From the NCBI GenBank assembly GCA_031415695.1, contig JANOSH010000051.1, positions 186,001 to 250,000 on the forward strand: a DNA stretch of 64,000 bases, in the 5' to 3' direction. A model generated the notes under the pieces. It was given only the letters and a program-made list of their open reading frames with translations. It did no database searches and was not told where the DNA came from. Below are positions 59,795 to 64,000 of the stretch, piece after piece. The first letter of the stretch is position 1. Each line of letters begins with the position of its first letter. Source of the stretch: JANOSH01 sp031415695 (lineage in GTDB: Bacteria > Actinomycetota > Acidimicrobiia > Acidimicrobiales > Ilumatobacteraceae). The translations under genes and the position numbers were made by a program.

Positions 59795-61107
59795 GCGCTG
59801 GCCCACAATCGCTCGGCTTGTTCGTGGACCCGTGCGCGCATTACCTCGGTGTCGAGTGCAAGCACCTCGCGGTTTCGTACCCTCCATTTGCCCGCAACCA
59901 TGACGTCGGTGACGTGGGTATGGTTTCGGTACAAGACGAGTTGGTCGTACAGGTTGTGACTGTGTACCGGTGTTGGAAACCGAGCGTCGACGAGTTGCAA
60001 ATCGGCGGCCCACCCAGGTTCGAGACGGCCAACACGGTTGAACCCGAGTGCGTGCGCGCCAGCCTCGGTTGCCATATACAAAACGGTAGCCGCGGGCATG
60101 ACGCCTGGATCGCACAGCCGACCTTTATGGAGCAAGAACGCGCCGCGCATGACCTCGAAGAAGTCGTTGATGTATCCGTCGCTGCCGAGCGCAACGTTCG
60201 TCCCGAGCGCCAGTAGTTCGGGCACCGGCGCTATGCCGCCGCCCACCTCACAGTTCGCCAGTGGCATGTGCACGCACTGCACGTCATGTGTCGCAAGCAG
60301 CATGCGTTCACGCTCCGACAGCTGCACACATTGGCTTGCGAGGAACCGGTTCGATAGTACGCCCAGCGTGTCGTAGTACTCCACTGTTCGTTGGCCGATG
60401 TTGTCGAGGCACCATTGAGCCTCGTGGGTACCTTCGTTGCAATGGGCGTGCACGTTGACGCCTAGTTCGTGGCCCAGCGCGAAAGCTTGTTCGATGAAGG
60501 GAGCCGAACAGGTGAAGGTGGTGTGATAGCACATCAACCCACCGACAAGGCTGGCGTCGTGGCGGCACGCTTCGATGAGACGCCGATTTTCGAGGAGGCC
60601 GAGTTGCCCGTTCGCTGCTGACACTCGTTCGGTGGCCTCGAAGCTGAGTAGCCCGCGAAGTCCTCGTGCTTCCACGAGTTCCTTTTGAGCGAGCAGAGCG
60701 TCGGGGATGGCGAATGGCGCTTCCAGGATGTCGTAGAAGCTGGTGACCCCTGAGCGAAGCATCTCGTAGCAGGCCCAGTCGGTTGCCGCCACGATCATGT
60801 CGTGATCGAGGACGTCCTCGATTTTCGGCCACCAGAAGTCGTCGAGGAAGCTCCAGAATCCCGACGGGGCGTTTGCGAGGGGAATGCCGTGGGCGAGTAC
60901 GCCGTACGTATGGGTGTGGGCGTTGACAAAGCCTGGCATTAGTACATGGTTGAAGGCATGCACCACATCGTCGTTGGGGTAGTCGACAAGTAGCGTGGCG
61001 TGCGGCCCGGTGGCGGTGATGTCACCATCGACGACTCGCACGCCCCAGTCTCGGTGTGGGGTCTGCGTTGGGGTCGCTATGAACCATGCAGCGAGAATCA
61101 GCGTCAC
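59791..61107 (-). CDS. ssnA: SsnA-like amidohydrolase
   Basis: A 438-residue metal-dependent deaminase/hydrolase fold. Metal-site motifs: PGFVNAHTHTYGVLAHGIPL (HxH), NVHAHCNEG (His) and ALGSDGYINDFFEVM (Asp). SsnA proteins co-occur with selenium-dependent molybdenum hydroxylases, often ones acting on purines. Similarity to SsnA includes the FFEVMRGAFLLHK region and a WxFLDDFWW-type segment; a guanine-deaminase or atrazine-chlorohydrolase-like function cannot be excluded. GTG at 61107 has AAGGA directly before it. It heads the operon ssnA-xdhC-yqeB-yqeC and faces the divergent folate cyclo-ligase gene. Confidence 0.82.
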   Translation of the reverse strand: MTLILAAWFIATPTQTPHRDWGVRVVDGDITATGPHATLLVDYPNDDVVHAFNHVLMPGFVNAHTHTYGVLAHGIPLANAPSGFWSFLDDFWWPKIEDVLDHDMIVAATDWACYEMLRSGVTSFYDILEAPFAIPDALLAQKELVEARGLRGLLSFEATERVSAANGQLGLLENRRLIEACRHDASLVGGLMCYHTTFTCSAPFIEQAFALGHELGVNVHAHCNEGTHEAQWCLDNIGQRTVEYYDTLGVLSNRFLASQCVQLSERERMLLATHDVQCVHMPLANCEVGGGIAPVPELLALGTNVALGSDGYINDFFEVMRGAFLLHKGRLCDPGVMPAATVLYMATEAGAHALGFNRVGRLEPGWAADLQLVDARFPTPVHSHNLYDQLVLYRNHTHVTDVMVAGKWRVRNREVLALDTEVMRARVHEQAERLWASA

Positions 61108-61149
61108 TCCTTCATTCTGGCCGCTGTCAGCCTCTATTGTCTCGGCCGC
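61108..61149. promoter_or_regulatory. Short divergent intergenic region of the selenium/molybdenum operon
   Basis: 42 bp separate the amidohydrolase start from the cyclo-ligase GTG. The space is too small for two ordinary promoters, so at least one probably lies inside coding sequence. I recognised no element. Confidence 0.3.
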
Positions 61150-61701
61150 GTGGAATCACAAGACAAAGCTGGCTGGCGTTCGTGGGCGAAGCAACGACGC
61201 GCCGAGATGGGCGAGCCCGACCATGCCACCATCGCTCGTCACGTGTCTGAGTTCCTTGCTACTGCCCCGCCAGGCTGGGTAGTGGGGTACTCGGCGATGC
61301 CGGGTGAGGTGGATCTCAGCTCTGTGTATGCCCGAGCCGATCTTGGTCCGTTTGCCATTACTCGTACGAATCCAGCAGGCCTGCTCACGGTGCACCCAGC
61401 CGACAGCGCCACGCAACGGCATTCGTTCGGCTATTTACAACCGCCAAGTGACGCGCCTCGGATCCCCCTGACTGATCTTGTCGTCGTGCTGGTGCCCGGC
61501 CTGGTTTTCGATCGTGCTGGGGGCCGGCTCGGGTTTGGCGCCGGGTACTACGATCGGTTGCTGTGCCGACTCGACCCCGGCGTGCTTCGGGTTGGCATCG
61601 TGCGGGAATCGATGATCGTCGATCGACTAGTGGTGGAAGATCACGACGTGTCTATGACGCATCTCGCCAGCGAGGTTGGAGTGCGTTCGGTTCATGGCTG
61701 A
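61150..61701 (+). CDS. 5-formyltetrahydrofolate cyclo-ligase
   Basis: A 183-residue enzyme converting 5-formyl-THF to 5,10-methenyl-THF with ATP. The C-terminal signature GGRLGFGAGYYDRLL is textbook, preceded by LVVVLVPGLVFD; the N-terminal basic segment WRSWAKQRRAEM and the substrate region GYSAMPGEVDLS agree. GTG at 61150 gives the normal length, and the frame upstream overlaps the divergent amidohydrolase. It recycles folate for one-carbon metabolism, to which panB in this window also connects. Confidence 0.93.
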   Translation: MESQDKAGWRSWAKQRRAEMGEPDHATIARHVSEFLATAPPGWVVGYSAMPGEVDLSSVYARADLGPFAITRTNPAGLLTVHPADSATQRHSFGYLQPPSDAPRIPLTDLVVVLVPGLVFDRAGGRLGFGAGYYDRLLCRLDPGVLRVGIVRESMIVDRLVVEDHDVSMTHLASEVGVRSVHG

Positions 61702-61779
61702 AGGCTGACGTGTTCGGCTAGACGGCATTGTGCTAGTGAGTGTCGCCCCTGCGCTTCTGGCGTGTCAGCGATGCGTTCA

Positions 61780-61947
61780 CTAGTAGAGCCATGACAGCTT
61801 GCGAGCTGTTTCAAGGACCCGCGACTTGAACGGTTCGGGAACCTCGTCCCAAGAACGGATTGTACTTGCATCGACGGCATCGGCCCGCTCCTGCGGGGTC
61901 ATCGTGTCCATGTCGGCAGCGGTGACGATCCGTCCTTCGTTGGTCAT
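61780..61947 (-). CDS. Small hypothetical protein, possibly antitoxin-like
   Basis: 55 residues: a short N-terminal strand (GRIVTAADMD), a helix MTPQERADAVDASTI and a C-terminal amphipathic helix PFKSRVLETARKLSWLY. The layout resembles small orphan antitoxin-like or addiction-module proteins, but no toxin is adjacent and I cannot name a family. The ATG at 61947 lies directly after an inverted repeat (61949-61970), which could be an operator bound by the protein itself. The neighbouring ATPase gene of the DUF4143 type starts 320 bp away. Coding status is likely but unproven. Confidence 0.5.
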   Translation of the reverse strand: MTNEGRIVTAADMDTMTPQERADAVDASTIRSWDEVPEPFKSRVLETARKLSWLY

Positions 61948-62267
61948 GCTAGGAGTGTACCGGCTCCTAGTGTCGAGGAGTCCGACCCGGTCCTCGCCCG
62001 ACCAACGATCTGCACCGTTTGGCCCGGAAGCGGGCGTTTCGAGAGCGTGGCTCACTCGCTTCTGTGGTGTGTCAAAACTCGCCCTGGCTGGCCTCAAGCT
62101 TCAACCGGGTGCGGGTCGTCGTCGGTCTCTCGGCAAGTTCGCGGGCCAAATCACGATCGCAGTCGAATGTGCGGCACGCCGGGCGATATGGCCGATGCCC
62201 ACATTTGGCGCTTCCCCCAATGTGCGCCTCGAATTGATCTGAACGGTCGATACCGACCGGCCAGTTG
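61948..62267. other. 320-bp region with no confident gene
   Basis: The segment lies between the small gene and the ATPase stop. It begins with the inverted repeat at 61949-61970. Frames are open on both strands, and the minus strand around 62072-62230 has somewhat coding-like codon use (ACRTFDCDRDLARELAERP), but no start, ribosome site or family match was found. It may contain a decayed gene fragment. Confidence 0.45.
61949..61970. promoter_or_regulatory. Inverted repeat upstream of small gene (possible operator)
   Basis: Perfect 7-bp arms CTAGGAG (61949-61955) and CTCCTAG (61964-61970) around an 8-bp spacer, two bases from the small gene's ATG. The size is typical of a dimer-binding operator. 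On the minus-strand transcript it also forms a hairpin that would hold TAGGAG away from the start codon. Confidence 0.4.
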
Positions 62268-63530
62268 TCACGCCATTGTCTGGAGGTAGCCGACTGGCAC
62301 AGCGACAACTGACCGGTCGGGCATATCTGGCGGTGACAAGTCGATAACGCGCTGACCTTGGTAGATGAGGTAGCCACGGTGGAACGCTGGTCGATTCGCG
62401 GTGGCGAATGCAAGTAGGCCTTCGGTGTCTGCGGGCCCGACCTGCTCGGCGGATTTGATTTCGATAGGTACAGCTCGCCCGTCGGGGTGTACGAGCAGTA
62501 GATCCACCTCACGTTTTGCCCGGTCGTCACGCCAATGGCGAACGACGATGTGCTGAGGTCCCCACTCGCAACTCGAGGCCAATGTGACCGCTACATCGTT
62601 CTCGAGTAACGCGCCGACTTCCGTGGGTGTGGCTGGACGGTCGATCATCCGGGCCGCCCACGTCGCTAGGCCAACGTCGGTCGCGTACACGCGTGGGTGT
62701 GCTGTCAGGACGCGGTGTTCGGCGGGTCGATGAGCCTCGGCGCGGAACAGCAAGAAGCACGCCTCGAGCGCTTCGAGATAGGACCGTGCGGTATCGGCTT
62801 TGATCTGCAGTTCGTTAGCCATTCGGCCGATGTTGAGTTGCTGCCCCGGGTTCGAGCCGAGGTACCGAAATGCTCGCATCAACCGTGAGAGATCGACTCG
62901 CGACGAGGTGGGACCGAGAGGAAGCACCGACTCGACGTACGCTCCTAACGCCCGCTCCCACAAGCCAGCATCGCCAGGAACCAGCACGCCCGGCATCCCC
63001 GGTAGCCCGCCACGCCGCCAGTCGGCTGGCGCGGACTGCACGTCGCTCATGAAGACCGGAATGGCGTCGCTGAAGAGCCGTTCAGCGATCGGCACCAGGT
63101 TTCCGGCGCGTTCGCTCTGCGTCAGTGGCCACATTCTCAATCGCAGAGAGCGGCCAGCAAGCGGATCGCTACCACCGAGTTGGTGACGGCCAAGCCGGGC
63201 AGAGCCAGTGAGAATGAACTGTCCGGCCACACCACCGCGATCATCGACGATTCGCTTAACCCAGATAGCTAGCTCGGGCAGGAGTTGGGCTTCATCAATG
63301 ATCGCCGGCGTTGCTAGTGCGGCCAGATACCGAATCGGATCGAGTTGAATCGCTGCGAGCAAACCGGGATCGGTGAGATCGAGCGGAGCCGACCATCCGG
63401 CTGCGGCCGCCATGGCCCGACACGTCGTCGATTTCCCGACCGCTCGGCCACCTTCGACGATGACCACGGGGAACGCGGCCATTGCACGTTCGATCGCGTT
63501 CTCGATTCCACGTCGAACGATTTCGGCCAC
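62268..63530 (-). CDS. AAA ATPase with DUF4143 domain
   Basis: 420 residues. The N-terminal AAA_14 module has a P-loop VIVEGGRAVGKSTTCRAM (a GGRxVGKST variant), Walker B AIIDEAQLLPELAIW and sensor region QFILTGSARLGRHQ. The C-terminal DUF4143 part contains LSRLMRAFRYLGSNPGQQLNIGRMANELQIKADTARSYLEALEACFLLF (winged-helix type) and a nuclease-like fold REVDLLLVHPDGRAVPIEIKSAEQ. The D-x(n)-EIK pattern recalls PD-(D/E)XK nucleases. The function of this widespread family is unclear; it is often a mobile accessory gene, present singly. It stands alone on the minus strand. Confidence 0.9.
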   Translation of the reverse strand: MAEIVRRGIENAIERAMAAFPVVIVEGGRAVGKSTTCRAMAAAAGWSAPLDLTDPGLLAAIQLDPIRYLAALATPAIIDEAQLLPELAIWVKRIVDDRGGVAGQFILTGSARLGRHQLGGSDPLAGRSLRLRMWPLTQSERAGNLVPIAERLFSDAIPVFMSDVQSAPADWRRGGLPGMPGVLVPGDAGLWERALGAYVESVLPLGPTSSRVDLSRLMRAFRYLGSNPGQQLNIGRMANELQIKADTARSYLEALEACFLLFRAEAHRPAEHRVLTAHPRVYATDVGLATWAARMIDRPATPTEVGALLENDVAVTLASSCEWGPQHIVVRHWRDDRAKREVDLLLVHPDGRAVPIEIKSAEQVGPADTEGLLAFATANRPAFHRGYLIYQGQRVIDLSPPDMPDRSVVAVPVGYLQTMA

Positions 63531-63624
63531 GACCTAGCGTAGCACTTTCACCCTCTCAACGGGTGTTTTTTCACCGGTTGAGCGGCTGTTTTTGCATTCA
63601 ACCGAACAAGTCGGGTTCGCCCGC

Positions 63625-64000
63625 CTATGGCATGAGTGCTGTGGCGTCATGGTCGACCACGGCGCTGAACAGCCTGCGCCCCATGCCGCCGATGAGCGCC
63701 TTGCCGCGCTCGTTCGCGAGGTCCAACGTTGCACCGGTGAAGATTGGCGTGGCGGTAACGAGCATCGACGCGTAGTGGAAATCGGTGGTGAGCTCGTCTC
63801 GGCTGTAGCCGCTCACACCATCAGCTACTAGCGCTGCGTGATAGCGGTCGAGTAACGCGCCTTGATGCTGACGCCGCACGTCGGTGGGCAGACTGCCGCC
63901 GAGCAGGTATGCCAAGTCGTACGCGGCGGGGCCGCGACCCATGGCTTGCCAGTCGAAAATCGTGACTGTTTCGGCCCCGAGCGGGCTACCAAAAAACATG
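63625..64000 (-). CDS. Phosphotransferase (APH/EcKinase-like), C-terminal part; cut by window end
   Basis: About 124 visible C-terminal residues of a kinase-fold phosphotransferase; the gene continues beyond 64000. VTIFDWQAMGRGPAAYDLAYLLGG holds the metal-binding Asp (the DW motif) and the D-L-A-Y-L segment shared by aminoglycoside phosphotransferases, ecdysteroid-kinase-like and CHK kinase-like proteins. RRQHQGALLDRYHAALVADGV follows in the usual order. The upstream His-x-Asp catalytic loop is outside the window. The DWQ form is commonest in the CHK/EcKinase group. The first Met in the visible part is probably internal. Confidence 0.8.
   Translation of the reverse strand, partial: MFFGSPLGAETVTIFDWQAMGRGPAAYDLAYLLGGSLPTDVRRQHQGALLDRYHAALVADGVSGYSRDELTTDFHYASMLVTATPIFTGATLDLANERGKALIGGMGRRLFSAVVDHDATALMP

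Noticed and set aside
62072..62530. Minus-strand open frame next to the ATPase gene
   Set aside because: Most of it is in a shifted frame of the DUF4143 gene. Only the last 50 codons are outside, with no start or family match; noted as a possible relic.

Overview
This window looks like a chromosomal segment of a GC-rich actinobacterium, most plausibly an Acidimicrobiia-type organism. That placement is inferred from gene content: WS/DGAT acyltransferase, luciferase-like flavin oxidoreductase, actinobacterial HhH-GPD protein, Roadblock/LC7 protein, acyl-CoA dehydrogenases, dense ATGA gene overlaps and frequent GTG starts. No rRNA or marker gene confirms it. I saw no tRNA, CRISPR array, phage or transposase gene.

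Positions 1-23.4 kb form a surface-polysaccharide locus. It holds a sugar nucleotidyltransferase, two NAD-dependent epimerase/dehydratases, a DegT/DnrJ aminotransferase and a PglD-like acyltransferase, together enough for an N-acylated aminodeoxy sugar. It also holds ten glycosyltransferase-like genes (several are two-domain fusions), a GT39-like membrane protein, a methyltransferase and a Wzm/Wzt ABC exporter whose ATPase carries a C-terminal cargo-recognition domain. Three of the glycosyltransferases look like paralogues of one GT2-GT4 ancestor at different stages of domain loss.

Positions 23.4-41 kb are mostly housekeeping and accessory genes: HhH-GPD repair protein, RNase HI, DUF3445, DUF445, panC/panB, patatin-like lipase, flavin oxidoreductase, TIGR01777 epimerase, cobalamin-binding protein, SDRs, WS/DGAT, PAP2 phosphatase, RecB-like nuclease, hydrolases, acyl-CoA dehydrogenase and M23 peptidase. 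The standout is a thioredoxin/TlpA-like lipoprotein (31512-32048). Its reading frame is interrupted by one TGA exactly where the first Cys of CxxC belongs, giving UxxC, with a bacterial-SECIS-like hairpin at the right distance. I read it as a probable undescribed selenoprotein.

Positions 41-52.8 kb carry a Bax-inhibitor-1 family protein, an SGNH hydrolase broken by an amber codon and a frameshift, CoA-related enzymes, a nitroreductase, a sigma / putative anti-sigma / MscS-like operon, an M20 peptidase, a geranylgeranyl-reductase-like flavoprotein and a Roadblock protein with a Pro/Gln repeat tail. A dispersed repeat of about 50 bp ending in CTAG occurs three times (37.2, 43.5 and 49.6 kb), twice beside broken genes.

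Positions 52.8-61.1 kb form a minus-strand operon. Its upstream half is the accessory set for selenium-dependent molybdenum hydroxylases: SsnA-like amidohydrolase, XdhC, YqeB, and a YqeC fused to a methyltransferase. With the UGA-containing lipoprotein, the window holds two independent selenium signatures. The right end has 5-formyl-THF cyclo-ligase, a small putative antitoxin-like gene, an AAA/DUF4143 ATPase and the C-terminal part of a phosphotransferase cut by the window edge.
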